A program made the translations under genes and the position numbers. Shown piece after piece: positions 8,847 through 19,136 of a stretch of 64,000 nt of DNA. Source of the DNA: CAZRGV01 sp964599655 (GTDB taxonomy: Bacteria > Planctomycetota > Planctomycetia > Isosphaerales > Isosphaeraceae); the NCBI GenBank assembly GCA_964599655.1, contig CAZRGV010000009.1, positions 16,817 to 80,816 on the forward strand, given 5' to 3'. The notes under the pieces were generated by a model. The model did not search any database and was not told where the DNA came from. It was given only the letters and a program-made list of their open reading frames with translations. Each line of letters opens with the position of its first letter. The first letter of the stretch is position 1.

Positions 8847-9865
8847 GACCCTGCCGCCTTTCGTCGCTTGCGACGCCCCGCCGAGCGCGGCCGTCGCGGG
8901 CCGGAAACGGCGGAATCGCGACGGATCGAGCGCGAGGTTCGATCGTTCAGAATGTAGGTCGGTCTCTGTTTCGATTCAATAAATATCAATCGAACATATT
9001 CACCGATGATCCCAAGACTGACCAGTTGGACCGAACCCATGAACAGCACGACGACGATGGTGCTGGCCCAGCCTCGAGGGGCGGTTTGGGCGGCCAGCGC
9101 GTCGGCCAGGACCCAGACGGTCAAACCCGCGGCGATGGCGGCGGTTAGCAGGCCGAGGTAGGTGACCAGACGGAGGGGATATCCGCTGAAACTGACGAGG
9201 CCGTCGACGGCCAGCGCGACGAGAGCGCGGAGCGAGTACTTGGAGCGTCCGCCGGCTCGAGCGTCGCGATCGTAGGGAAGTCCGACCTGGCGAAACCCGA
9301 CGAAGGTTCGGAGCCCTCGGATGAAGCGAGCCCGCTCGGGAAGACCGTTGAGCGCGTCGACGACCCGGCGATCCATCAGGCAGAAATCGCCGCTGTCGAG
9401 CGGGATGTCGAGGTCGCTGATCGTGTTCAGCAGGCGGTAGAAGGCGAAGTAGGCCAGCCGTTTGAGCGGACCTTCCTTGCGATGTCGTCGAACGGCGAAG
9501 ACCACGTCGTGCCCGTCGCGCCAGAGTCGAACGAGTCGGGGGATCAGCTCGGGCGGATCCTGGAGATCGCCGTCCATGACGACGACCGCGAGGCCCCTGG
9601 CATGGTCGAGCCCGGCCGTGACGGCGGCTTGATGGCCGAAGTTGCGGCTGAGCCGGAGCGGGACGATTCGAGGGTCGGCCCCGGCGAAGGCGTCGATCAA
9701 CGTCGACGTGGCGTCCCGGCTCCCATCGTCGACAAGCAGGATTTCATACGATGTTTCCAGGCCGCGCAAGGTATCGCAGAGGCGTCGATAGAGCTCGGCC
9801 ACGTTCTCCTGCTCGTTGTGCAAGGGCACAACGACGCTGATTTCCGGAGGGGCCAGATCCGACAC
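8843..9865 (-). CDS. Family 2 glycosyltransferase (GtrB/DPM1-like) with two C-terminal membrane helices
   Basis: About 340 residues. ISVVVPLHNEQENV opens the GT-A fold, LLVDDGSRD and MDGDLQDPPE supply the nucleotide/metal-binding aspartates, and KYSLRALVALAVDG leads into two membrane spans (YLGLLTAAIAAGLTVWV and WASTIVVVLFMGSVQLVSLG). This is the arrangement of polyprenyl-phosphate glycosyltransferases, which load a hexose onto undecaprenyl phosphate at the inner membrane. GTG 9865 is preferred because GGAG sits about 8 nt upstream; the frame stays open to GTG 9943. The stop overlaps the start of the methyltransferase. The basic tail is unusually Arg/Lys-rich. Confidence 0.88.
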   Translation of the reverse strand: MSDLAPPEISVVVPLHNEQENVAELYRRLCDTLRGLETSYEILLVDDGSRDATSTLIDAFAGADPRIVPLRLSRNFGHQAAVTAGLDHARGLAVVVMDGDLQDPPELIPRLVRLWRDGHDVVFAVRRHRKEGPLKRLAYFAFYRLLNTISDLDIPLDSGDFCLMDRRVVDALNGLPERARFIRGLRTFVGFRQVGLPYDRDARAGGRSKYSLRALVALAVDGLVSFSGYPLRLVTYLGLLTAAIAAGLTVWVLADALAAQTAPRGWASTIVVVLFMGSVQLVSLGIIGEYVRLIFIESKQRPTYILNDRTSRSIRRDSAVSGPRRPRSAGRRKRRKAAGS

Positions 9866-10336
9866 GAGCCGAGCCTCCAACGCGAAGCCCCCACTCTCGT
9901 TCCGTCTCGAAGGGCGCCTGAGCGGGGCCAACCCCCGAAGCACCTGGGGGAGAACTTACCAGAATCCCTGGGGCTTGAAGAGGCCGGATTCCGCCTCTGG
10001 TTCTCGGTTTGCGAGGGACTCTCGAAGTGACGTTGACAGCCGGGTGGAATTCACCGATATTGCCACCCCGGCGAGCCGACCCCAGGCTCGCGGCCCGACC
10101 GTTGAAGCCACGCCGAAGGATGAGGCGTCTCGTTCGGCCGCGAGTTCGAACCACCGATGGACGCGCTTGAGGCCGACCCGCCACGATTCGCAACGCAAGA
10201 CCACCAAGAGTCGGCCGCACGGACGGGGCCTGGCGCGTTCGTACGACCCGCTCCACGACCGGAATGAACCGACCACACGATCGCGCAACCCAATGACGCA
10301 CCAGGCGCGTCGCGAACACCACGGATGGGGCTCACC
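9866..10336. other. Divergent intergenic spacer
   Basis: These 471 nt separate leftward and rightward sugar genes. I see no gene, repeat or convincing promoter pair; the overlapping frames are Arg/Ser-rich shadows. Confidence 0.5.
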
Positions 10337-11284
10337 ATGCGAATCCTCGTCACCGGCGGAGCCGGCTACGTCGGGTCGACCCTTGTCCCCATGCTGCTCG
10401 ACCAGGGGCACCGCGTGCGCGTGCTCGATGCCCTGAAGTTTGGCGGGCATGGGCTCTTGCCCTGCTGCTCGAACCGGTTTTTCGAGCTGCAAAAAGGGGA
10501 CATCTGCGACGAGAAGGCCGTGGCCAAGGCGCTCGAAGGCGTCGAGGCGGTCGTGCACCTGGCGGCCATCGTCGGCTATCCCGCCTGCAAGAAGGAACCG
10601 CACGTCGCTCAGGCGACGAACGTCGAAGGGACCCGCACGCTCCTGCGGTTGCGGAAGCCCGACCAGAAGTTCGTTTTCGCGTCGACCGGAAGCATTTATG
10701 GATCGGTGCCCGACTACATCTGCAACGAGAACACGCCCCGAGCGCCGATCACGCTCTATGGCGAGACCAAGGCCCAGGCCGAGGAGATGGTCCTCCAGGC
10801 CGGCAACAGCGTCGCCTACCGCTACGCGACGGCCTTCGGCGTGAGCAACCGGATGCGGCTCGACCTGATGCCGAACGACTTCACCTACCAGGCGGTGAAG
10901 AATCGCAGCCTGATCGTGTATGAAGGTGGATTCAAGCGAACGTTCGTCCACGTTCGCGACATGGCCCGTTCGATCGTCTTCGCCCTGGAGCGCTGGGACG
11001 AGGTGAAGGACGACGTTTATAACGTTGGCCATGAAAGCATGAATTTTACCAAGGAAGACGTCGCGCGGCAGATTCTCAAGCACGTGGATTATTACCTCCA
11101 CTTCGCGGAGGTTGGCCACGACGCCGACCAGCGCAATTACGAGGTCAGCTACGAGAAGATCCGCAGGANNNNNNNNNNNNNNNNNNNNNNNNNNNNNNNN
11201 NNNNNNNNNNNNNNNNNNNNNNNNNNNNNNNNNNNNNNNNNNNNNCAGTTGATCGAGTTCCAGAACCCGTTCGCGAACGTCTGA
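10337..11284 (+). CDS. NAD-dependent epimerase/dehydratase (extended SDR), contains an assembly gap
   Basis: MRILVTGGAGYVGSTLVP is the NAD-binding start, FASTGSIYG carries the catalytic serine and YGETK the YxxxK motif, so this is an extended short-chain dehydrogenase/reductase acting on a nucleotide sugar. The exact sugar (epimerase or 4,6-dehydratase) cannot be settled. The 77-base N gap at 11169-11245 removes roughly residues 278-303; the reading frame is the same on both sides and only 13 codons (11246-11284, stop included) follow. ATG 10337 begins the conserved core; an upstream ATG at 10325 would add four residues. It is the first of three rightward polysaccharide genes. Confidence 0.85.
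   Translation: MRILVTGGAGYVGSTLVPMLLDQGHRVRVLDALKFGGHGLLPCCSNRFFELQKGDICDEKAVAKALEGVEAVVHLAAIVGYPACKKEPHVAQATNVEGTRTLLRLRKPDQKFVFASTGSIYGSVPDYICNENTPRAPITLYGETKAQAEEMVLQAGNSVAYRYATAFGVSNRMRLDLMPNDFTYQAVKNRSLIVYEGGFKRTFVHVRDMARSIVFALERWDEVKDDVYNVGHESMNFTKEDVARQILKHVDYYLHFAEVGHDADQRNYEVSYEKIRRXXXXXXXXXXXXXXXXXXXXXXXXXXQLIEFQNPFANV
11169..11245. other. Assembly gap (77 N) inside the epimerase gene
   Basis: Unsequenced bases within a coding region. The frame agrees on both sides, so the estimated gap length is plausible. Confidence 0.95.
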
Positions 11285-11434
11285 CATCCGGCCGCGATGG
11301 GGGAGGACGGCCTCGCGCGGCGAACCGACCACCGCGAGGCCCAACCGCAACACCCCCGAGGAAGGACCACGTTCCGAGACGAGTCCACCTGCCCGCGCTT
11401 CCCTGAATGTGATGCCCAGGTTGAGGGACAACTG

Positions 11435-12397
11435 ATGAAGAGCTTCTGGTCTGATAAGCGCGTGACGGTCACCGGCGGCGCGGGCTTTCTTGGCCAGCAC
11501 GTGGTGCGGCGGCTCGAGAGCTACGGCGCGACGGTGTACGTGCCGCGGAAGCGGGACTACGACCTCACGTCGCTCGACGCGTGCCTTCGTTGCTTGCTCG
11601 AACATCCGTGCGACCTGCTGATTCACGCCGCGGCCTATTACGGCGGAATCGGGATCAACGTCAACGAACCGGCCAGGCTGTATTACACGAACCTGGTGAT
11701 GGGGGCCAACCTGATGGAAGCCGCGCGGTTGGCCCGTGTCGGCAAGGTGGTCAACATCGGCACGGCGTGCAGCTACCCGGGCTACCTGGAGGGCCACCTC
11801 AAGGAAGAGGACCTGTGGGCCGGGCCTTGCCACGCCAGCGTGGTAAACTACGGACTCACGAAGAAAATGCTGGCCGTGCAGGGACTGGCCTACCAGAAGC
11901 AGTACGGCCTGAACTCGATTCACCTGATCCTGACGAATCTCTACGGTCCGGGCGACTCGTATAACCCGGATCGTTCGCACGTCGTCGCGGCCTTGGTTCG
12001 GAAGTGGGTCGAGGCCGAGATGGCCGGGGCGCCGAGCGTGGAGGTCTGGGGTACGGGCAAGGCGATTCGTGAATTTATCTACGTCGAAGATTGCGCGGAT
12101 GCGATTGTGCTTGCCGCGGAGGTGTACGACGACGCGAGTTTGCCCTTGAACATTGGCACGGGAAGGGGCACCTCGATCCGCGAGCTGGCCGAGACCATCC
12201 ACGACGTTTCGGGCTACCGGGGCAAGATGGTCTGGAACACCGACAAGCCCGACGGCGCTCCGATGAAGGTGCTCGACGTGACTCGCATGACGAAAGTGCT
12301 CGACGGCTGGAAGGCGCCGACCTCGCTTCGGGAGGGTCTGGCCAGGACCGTGGCCTGGTACCGGGCGAACAAGACCGACGCCGACCGGAAGTGGTGA
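11435..12397 (+). CDS. GDP-L-fucose synthase-like NAD(P)-dependent epimerase/reductase
   Basis: A 320-residue extended SDR. VTVTGGAGFLGQHVV binds NADP, GTACSYPG resembles the catalytic-serine region of GDP-fucose synthetases, and YGLTKK is the YxxxK site. The overall order (AAYYGGIGIN..., NLYGPGD, FIYVEDCADAI) follows the Fcl/WcaG pattern, which converts GDP-4-keto-6-deoxymannose to GDP-L-fucose. Related plant and bacterial enzymes use other GDP sugars, so the product is tentative. ATG 11435 has GAGGGA 7-8 nt upstream. No GDP-mannose dehydratase is visible nearby. Confidence 0.8.
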   Translation: MKSFWSDKRVTVTGGAGFLGQHVVRRLESYGATVYVPRKRDYDLTSLDACLRCLLEHPCDLLIHAAAYYGGIGINVNEPARLYYTNLVMGANLMEAARLARVGKVVNIGTACSYPGYLEGHLKEEDLWAGPCHASVVNYGLTKKMLAVQGLAYQKQYGLNSIHLILTNLYGPGDSYNPDRSHVVAALVRKWVEAEMAGAPSVEVWGTGKAIREFIYVEDCADAIVLAAEVYDDASLPLNIGTGRGTSIRELAETIHDVSGYRGKMVWNTDKPDGAPMKVLDVTRMTKVLDGWKAPTSLREGLARTVAWYRANKTDADRKW

Positions 12398-12482
12398 TCG
12401 GAGACGGAGAGTCGAACGATCCGAGCGGCGAAGTTCTCGCGAGAACGCCTCGCCGCGGACAACTCAACGAAGGACGCCGATC

Positions 12483-13901
12483 ATGAGGGCAAGGAAGCCG
12501 CTCAGGGTGGGACCGCCTCGTCGATGGCGACCCGAACCGAAAGCGACAACGGCGGTCGCGGTTCCGAATATCCGGCCTGGATTCAAGCCGGTCGGAGCGA
12601 CGAGGATTCTGTTCATCAATCAGTATTACTGGCCGGATCACGTTTCGACGGCGCAACACCTCACCGATCTGGCGGAGTCGCTGGCCGAGCAAGGTTACGA
12701 CGTGCACGTGCTCTGCGGCCGTCGTGGATCGAGACCAGGCTCGGCCGCGCGTCCCGCGTCGGAAATCCACAACGGCGTGACGATTCACCGGGTCGGCGCG
12801 ACCTCGCTGGGACGGATCAACACGTTTCGGCGCATGACCGATTACCTCAGCTTTCACGCCGGCGCGGCGGTCCGGGCTCTCCGGCTGCCGAGGTTCGACG
12901 TGGTGGTGACGCTGACCACACCCCCGCTCATCGGGCTGATCGGAACGATCCTCCGCCGCATCCATGGCTCGCAACACATTTACTGGAGCATGGATCTCCA
13001 TCCCGATGCCAGCCTGGCGCTGGGGAAGATGTCGAGACGGCAACCGCTGGTCGCCGGGCTCTCCTGGCTGAGCGACGCCGTTTACCGACAGGCCGACCGC
13101 GTGGTCGTCCTCGGCTCGTACATGGCCGATCGAATCGAGGCCAAGGGGGTACGGCCGCAGCGGTTGGTCCGCATCCCGGTCTGGAGCCGAAGGGATGAGG
13201 TCTATCCGCTGCCCCGGACGTCGCACCCGCTCCGAGCGTCGCTTGGCCTGCGGGACAAGTTCGTGGCGATGTACTCGGGCAACGTGGGACTGGCGCACAC
13301 CTTTGACGAGATTCTCGAAGCCGCGAGGCGACTCCGGCACCGCGAGGACATCGTCTTCCTCTTCGTCGGCGATGGTCCCCGCTTGAAGGAGATTCAGTCG
13401 GCCAAAACGGCCGAACGGCTCGACAACATCCGCCTTCTCGACTATTTCCCTCGCGAACAACTGCACGCCTCGCTTTCGCTCGCAGATGTTCACCTGATCA
13501 CAATGCGAAGGGAAATGACGGGGATCGTGGTGCCCGGCAAGCTCTACGGCGCGATGGCCTCGGCCCGCCCGACGGTGTTCGTCGGCCCCGAGCACTGTGA
13601 ATCGGCCGACACGATCCGTCGGGCGGACTGCGGCATCACGGTTCGTTCCGGTGAACCCCACGAGCTCGTCCGTGCCCTCGAACGACTCGCCGCCGACCGA
13701 GATCTCGCGGACGCCATGGGTCAGCGCGGCCTGTCGGCGTTCATCGCCGAGTTCGAACGAGAGGGGTGCTGCTCCCAATGGAACTGGATGATCGCCGAAC
13801 TGATCGGCGCCTCGCCCGTCGAGATCGCCGTCGATTCCCCCGCGGCCTCCGCCTCACCGTCGAGACGGACCGAACCGACCCCCGCGCGGGTTTCTTCATG
13901 A
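12483..13901 (+). CDS. Family 4 glycosyltransferase (WbuB-like)
   Basis: 472 residues of GT-B type. After a basic N-terminal tail of about 40 residues, ILFINQYYWPDHVSTAQHLTDLAESL matches the acceptor-domain start of WbuB-type aminosugar transferases. The donor domain contains MYSGNVGLAHTFDEILEA, FVGDGPRLKEI and a late MTGIVVPGKLYGAMASARP loop, where these enzymes contact the nucleotide sugar. It would transfer an N-acetylated hexosamine to a lipid-linked or growing glycan on the cytoplasmic side. Start supported by AAGGA about 9 nt upstream. It closes the rightward sugar cluster. Confidence 0.88.
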   Translation: MRARKPLRVGPPRRWRPEPKATTAVAVPNIRPGFKPVGATRILFINQYYWPDHVSTAQHLTDLAESLAEQGYDVHVLCGRRGSRPGSAARPASEIHNGVTIHRVGATSLGRINTFRRMTDYLSFHAGAAVRALRLPRFDVVVTLTTPPLIGLIGTILRRIHGSQHIYWSMDLHPDASLALGKMSRRQPLVAGLSWLSDAVYRQADRVVVLGSYMADRIEAKGVRPQRLVRIPVWSRRDEVYPLPRTSHPLRASLGLRDKFVAMYSGNVGLAHTFDEILEAARRLRHREDIVFLFVGDGPRLKEIQSAKTAERLDNIRLLDYFPREQLHASLSLADVHLITMRREMTGIVVPGKLYGAMASARPTVFVGPEHCESADTIRRADCGITVRSGEPHELVRALERLAADRDLADAMGQRGLSAFIAEFEREGCCSQWNWMIAELIGASPVEIAVDSPAASASPSRRTEPTPARVSS

Positions 13902-13990
13902 TAACTAGAAAATCAGTATATACTTCCGTTAAATTATGAATAATACAATTGTAAAATAGATAGCTCGACTCAGGAAATCGCGCTTCGCGG

Positions 13991-14028
13991 CGAACGGGAG
14001 GTCGGGATGGGCCCTGGCCTCCCGTTCG
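13991..14028. terminator. Hairpin between convergent genes, probable terminator
   Basis: CGAACGGGAGG (13991-14001) pairs with CCTCCCGTTCG (14018-14028) around 16 nt, between the converging GT4 gene and hemL. There is no strong T run. The preceding 13900-13965 stretch is strikingly AT-rich for this genome. Confidence 0.45.
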
Positions 14029-14077
14029 CGTGCGCGTTGTTCTGGAATCCGGCTGGTTCGCGCACCGCTCCCGCAAT

Positions 14078-15418
14078 TCAGGACTCGGTGGCGCGAAGGG
14101 CCTCGGTGGCCGCGGCGATGGTCTGGTCGATGTCGGCCTCGGTGTGAGAAGCCGAGACGAAGGCCGCTTCGAACTGGCTGCAAGGGAGATAGACGCCTCG
14201 AGCGAGCATTTCCCAGAAGAAGCGCGCGAATCGCTTCGTGTCGCTTTGCTTGGCGTCCTCGTAATTCCAGACGGGTCCCTCGTGAAAGAAAAGTGTGATC
14301 ATGCTACCGACCCGCTGGACGACGTGGGGAATTTTCGCGTCGGTGGCGGCCTTGCGGAGTCCCTCTTCGAGCCGCGCGGAGAGGGCTTCGAGGCGGTCGT
14401 AGGGGGGCTCGTCGCGGAGGATTTGCAAGGTCGAGAGGCCGGAGGCCATGGCGAGGGGGTTTCCCGAGAGGGTTCCCGCCTGGAACACCGGGCCGGCGGG
14501 TGAGACGAAGTCCATCACCTTCGCCGAGGCCCCGTAAGCCGCCGCGGGCAGGCCGCCGCCGACGATCTTGCCGAGGGCGGTCAGGTCGGGCGTGACGCCG
14601 AACCGTTCTTGCGCGCCACCGAGGGCGAGCCGGAAGCCGGTCATCACCTCGTCAAAGACGAGGAAGGCCCCCTCCTTGTCGGCGATTTCGCGGAGCCGTT
14701 CGAGGTAACCGGGCCTTGGGGGCACGAGCCCCATGTTGCCCGCGACTGGCTCGAGGAGGACCGCGGCGATCTGGCCGGGGAACTGGCGGAAGGCCTCGGC
14801 CACGGCGCCGGCGTCGTTGAAGTCGCAGAGAATCGTGTCGGCCACGGCGCCGGCCGTCACGCCGGGGCTGTTTGGGATTCCCAGCGTGGTCGCGGCCGAG
14901 CCCGCCTGAACCAGCAGGGCATCGACATGACCATGATAATGTCCTCGCATCTTGATGATCTTGTCGCGACCCGTGACGCCACGAGCGACCCGAACGGCCG
15001 ACATCGTGGCTTCGGTACCGGAGGAGACGAAGCGTACTTTCTCGATCGATGGGACGGCCGAGGCGACGACCTCCGCGATTTCGATTTCTCGAAGCGTGGG
15101 AGCGCCGAAGCTGGTGCCGGTTTCGAGAGCGTCGGCGACGGCGGCCTTCACCTTTGGGTGGCCGTGGCCGAGGATCATCGGGCCCCAGGAACCAATGTAG
15201 TCGATATATTGATGACCGTCGATGTCGTAAAGGTACTGTCCCTCCGCGCGGGCCATGAACGGTGGTTCGCCGCCCACGGCGCCGAAGGCGCGCGCGGGAC
15301 TGTTCACGCCGCCTGGAATGATCTTGTTGGCGCGAGCAAATGCGGCGTGGCTCCTGGGCAACGCAAATCCGGGAACCGACCTGGCAGGCGTGGTCGCCGT
15401 CGGCTCGGTAGGGCTCAC
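14078..15418 (-). CDS. hemL: Glutamate-1-semialdehyde 2,1-aminomutase
   Basis: A 446-residue PLP enzyme that converts glutamate-1-semialdehyde to 5-aminolevulinate in the C5 pathway of tetrapyrrole synthesis. Recognisable parts are IIPGGVNSPARAFGAVGG, the cofactor region VRFVSSGTEATMSAVRVARG, FDEVMTGFR, and ALGKIVGGGLPAAAYG, whose lysine forms the Schiff base. The length is normal. GTG 15418 has AAAGGA 6 nt upstream. It follows hemB by 93 nt on the same strand, so the two consecutive steps are probably co-transcribed. Confidence 0.96.
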   Translation of the reverse strand: MSPTEPTATTPARSVPGFALPRSHAAFARANKIIPGGVNSPARAFGAVGGEPPFMARAEGQYLYDIDGHQYIDYIGSWGPMILGHGHPKVKAAVADALETGTSFGAPTLREIEIAEVVASAVPSIEKVRFVSSGTEATMSAVRVARGVTGRDKIIKMRGHYHGHVDALLVQAGSAATTLGIPNSPGVTAGAVADTILCDFNDAGAVAEAFRQFPGQIAAVLLEPVAGNMGLVPPRPGYLERLREIADKEGAFLVFDEVMTGFRLALGGAQERFGVTPDLTALGKIVGGGLPAAAYGASAKVMDFVSPAGPVFQAGTLSGNPLAMASGLSTLQILRDEPPYDRLEALSARLEEGLRKAATDAKIPHVVQRVGSMITLFFHEGPVWNYEDAKQSDTKRFARFFWEMLARGVYLPCSQFEAAFVSASHTEADIDQTIAAATEALRATES

Positions 15419-15511
15419 AGTCGGTCCTTTCTCTGGGTCTTTCGAACGGTTTCTGATTTCGGTACGTGGATTCCGGTCCTCGTACGACCGATACGCATCA
15501 TGCTTTCCGAG

Positions 15512-16519
<1,008 letters not shown>

Positions 16520-16779
16520 GGTCGATCCGGCGGGTTGGGCACGATTTCGGGCAAGAACGTGCTTCCAGCTTACCCCAGCATGACCAGGGGCGTCGAGGAC
16601 GTGATCGACTCGAGATCGGCCTGGTGGACGATCGGACGATCGGGAGGCGTGGGCAGCGCGGTTGAGGATCGGAGCGTACTGAAGCTCGGGTTGACGGCGG
16701 GTCCGAGGTCGGATATAGCCTGCCGCACCTCGCTTCCCAGCGCTCGTGCGCGCGCACGGAATCTCTTCGGGGCGGCTTG

Positions 16780-17985
16780 ATGAACGCGGTCCGGTTCCTG
16801 GCGATGCTGGTCGGCCTGTTTCCGGTCGCCGGAGGGGCGGAGCCGCCCTGGTCGGGCTGGGTTGTGGCCGATTCGGTCGAGGTTTTCGAGGAGCCGGATT
16901 TCACGGGCTACGTGACGGGCCGGATTCGACGCGGGCAGCGCGTGGTCGTTCGCCGCGAAGGGCCCGAGGGCTGGCTGGCGATCGATCCACCCAAGGGGTC
17001 ATTTAGCTGGATCGAGCGCCAGGCGGTCGAGGAGCTCGGTGAGGACCGGGCACGGGTCAAGGTCCGTGCGGCGGCCGTGCGGCCGGGAAGCGATCAGGCC
17101 CGTTTGCCAGGCGGAAGGTGGGTCCCGGTGCGTCAAGGGACGATCGTCCACCTGCTCGATCGTCCGCCCTTGATCTTGCGGCTCCAGGGGCCGGGGAACC
17201 GATCGTGGTACGCGATCGAACCGGTGGCCGGGGAAGTGCGTTACGTGCGAACCGAGGGGATCAGCACGGTCGATCCGAACCATCTGCCCGACGTCGAAGC
17301 CGAGGCGCCGGCGGGGGTCAAACGGTTGCTGGAGCCGGGCGGAGCCGACCGACGATCGAGGCGGACCACGCGACGAGTCGACGTCCCGCCGATCGACGCG
17401 TCCTTCGCCACGGTCGGTCCCCCCATTCCTGAACGGGACCTGACGCCCCAGTTCGCGGCCGAACTGAGCCGGGTGGAAGCCGCCCACCGAGCCATGCTCC
17501 AGCAACCCCTGGAGTTCTGGCACTTTGAGACGATCCGGAACGATTACCAGCGCCTTCGAGACATGTCGGCCACGCCCGAGGAACGAACGGCGGTGCGATT
17601 GCGCCTGGACCAGGTCGCGCGGCAAGAGGCCGTGGCGCGTGCCGTTCGTGAGCTGAGCGCGCTGGTGGAAAAGAGCCGCCGCCTTGATGGACAGGTCGAC
17701 GCCATTCATGGGCGGTTGGCCGATCTGGCCACGTCGAGGGCCGCTCCCTTCGATGCCGAAGGCTTGTTCTTCAACTCCTCAAGGCTCATTGACGGGCGTA
17801 AAGTTTACGTCCTGATCGGGAACCGCGGCGAGGTGACGGCGTATCTCGAGGTTCCGCCGGGCCTGGAGGCAAGTCGCTACCTCTCGCGACGAGTGGGCGT
17901 GCGAGGTGAGCCGCGCTACAACGAGACGGCCAAGTCGCGCGTGATCCTCGTCCGGGACCTGGAGCCGCTCGACGAGGCCCCTTGA
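16780..17985 (+). CDS. Secreted protein with SH3-like repeats and a helical domain, unknown role
   Basis: 401 residues with a leader peptide (NAVRFLAMLVGLFPVAGGAE). Two beta-rich segments follow: residues about 27-70 (WVVADSVEVFEEPDFTGYVTG with GWLAI) have the pattern of a bacterial SH3 domain, and a second around 90-150 looks similar. An Arg/Pro-rich linker leads to a helical region (about 220-320, likely coiled coil) and a final beta segment with VYVLIGNRGEVTAYLEV. Such proteins often sit in the envelope and bind wall material, but nothing here proves it. ATG 16780 chosen; an in-frame TTG directly precedes it. Flanking genes give no functional hint. Confidence 0.6.
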   Translation: MNAVRFLAMLVGLFPVAGGAEPPWSGWVVADSVEVFEEPDFTGYVTGRIRRGQRVVVRREGPEGWLAIDPPKGSFSWIERQAVEELGEDRARVKVRAAAVRPGSDQARLPGGRWVPVRQGTIVHLLDRPPLILRLQGPGNRSWYAIEPVAGEVRYVRTEGISTVDPNHLPDVEAEAPAGVKRLLEPGGADRRSRRTTRRVDVPPIDASFATVGPPIPERDLTPQFAAELSRVEAAHRAMLQQPLEFWHFETIRNDYQRLRDMSATPEERTAVRLRLDQVARQEAVARAVRELSALVEKSRRLDGQVDAIHGRLADLATSRAAPFDAEGLFFNSSRLIDGRKVYVLIGNRGEVTAYLEVPPGLEASRYLSRRVGVRGEPRYNETAKSRVILVRDLEPLDEAP

Positions 17986-18028
17986 CGGGCGTGGAATCGA
18001 CCGAACCGGTGTCGTAAACCGTGCCTTC

Positions 18029-19054
18029 TCAATGAGTCGCGATCGCTTCCGGCGTCGGATCGGAGGTTCGATCAACCGGGACCGCGCTGCGGCTGGGCTC
18101 GCTCCTGGGGCGGGGAAGGCGAGGCGGTTCGATCCGAGGCAGGTCGGGATTCTGCGCCGCGCCGGTCTCGACGATCAGTCCGTACTGGGCGCCCCAGGCG
18201 ATCAGGCGGGCCAGACCTTCGCGGCGGATCTCGACGGGCAGATGCTTGGTCGATCCGATCGTGCCGATTGGGAAGACACGTCCTCCTTCAAAGGCGTCGC
18301 GAAGCCGCTCGGACCAGCCGAGCGGGCTCAACGCCTGCTCGAGCGGGGTTGTCATGGCGAGGTGCAGGAAGAGGTAGTGGGTCACCACGCGCCGAACTCC
18401 GGCCGACGCCAGGGCTTCGAACAGGGGAATCACGTTTTCGCGGGTGTCGGTCAGCCCCGGCACGAGCGGCTCGAAACGCGCCTCAACGGTCACTCCCGAG
18501 GCGACGAGCCGGGTCAGGTCGCGGATTCGCCCCCGAGGCGAGGCGGCTCTTGGTTCGAGAGCCCGGCTGATCGCTCGGTTCAAGGTCAGGACGCCCAGGG
18601 CCACGCGCACCAGCTCGGCATGCTCGGCTAGCAGCTCGAAAAGGGCCTTCGGAATACGCCCTCGGGTCGTGAGGACGATCGGAATACCCCGCCGGAGAAG
18701 CACTTGCACCGCCCGAACCGCCTCGGCCCGGATGCCTCGGTGGGGAGGGAACGGGTCACTCGACGGGCTCAGGACCACTCGTTGAACTTCGCCGCCAAGG
18801 TCGTTGAGCGCGGTTTCGAGCGCCTCGGCGCTGAACGGGTCGAACAGGACCCGATCGGCTCCTGGCCAGCGAGACGCTCCACGGATATGACAGTAGGCGC
18901 AACCGTGAAGGCAGCCGGCCGTGAGGTCGAGACCGAAAACCCCGGGAGCCGTCGGTGAGGGGCGCAGAACCCGCCCCTTTCGTGCCACGTGAATCACCCT
19001 CGGCCAGACCAAGGGCCCCTCGTCCCACATCGCGCTGCCCTCCGCGACGGACAT
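18029..19054 (-). CDS. SPL-type radical SAM protein
   Basis: 341 residues. CLHGCAYCH is the CxxxCxxC cluster motif of radical SAM enzymes, and the following LSPSSDPFPPHRGIRAEAVRAVQVLLRRG is typical of the spore-photoproduct-lyase-like (SplB) branch. PIVLTTRGRIPK and VEARFEPLVPG fit the TIM-barrel strands. True spore photoproduct lyase is unlikely in a planctomycete; most family members outside Firmicutes have no assigned reaction. The C-terminal 40 residues are Pro/Arg-rich and probably disordered. Confidence 0.8.
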   Translation of the reverse strand: MSVAEGSAMWDEGPLVWPRVIHVARKGRVLRPSPTAPGVFGLDLTAGCLHGCAYCHIRGASRWPGADRVLFDPFSAEALETALNDLGGEVQRVVLSPSSDPFPPHRGIRAEAVRAVQVLLRRGIPIVLTTRGRIPKALFELLAEHAELVRVALGVLTLNRAISRALEPRAASPRGRIRDLTRLVASGVTVEARFEPLVPGLTDTRENVIPLFEALASAGVRRVVTHYLFLHLAMTTPLEQALSPLGWSERLRDAFEGGRVFPIGTIGSTKHLPVEIRREGLARLIAWGAQYGLIVETGAAQNPDLPRIEPPRLPRPRSEPSRSAVPVDRTSDPTPEAIATH

Positions 19055-19136
19055 GCACTTCTGAACAGTCCAACGAGGATTGTACTGGTCAGAAGTTCAG
19101 AAGGCAACCGCGAAGTCGCAATCGAGGGGAGCGCGA

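Noticed and set aside
9956..12202. A 748-codon minus-strand frame across two sugar epimerase genes
   Set aside because: Runs through the N gap and opposite clear SDR enzymes; composition is His/Arg/Val-rich shadow sequence.
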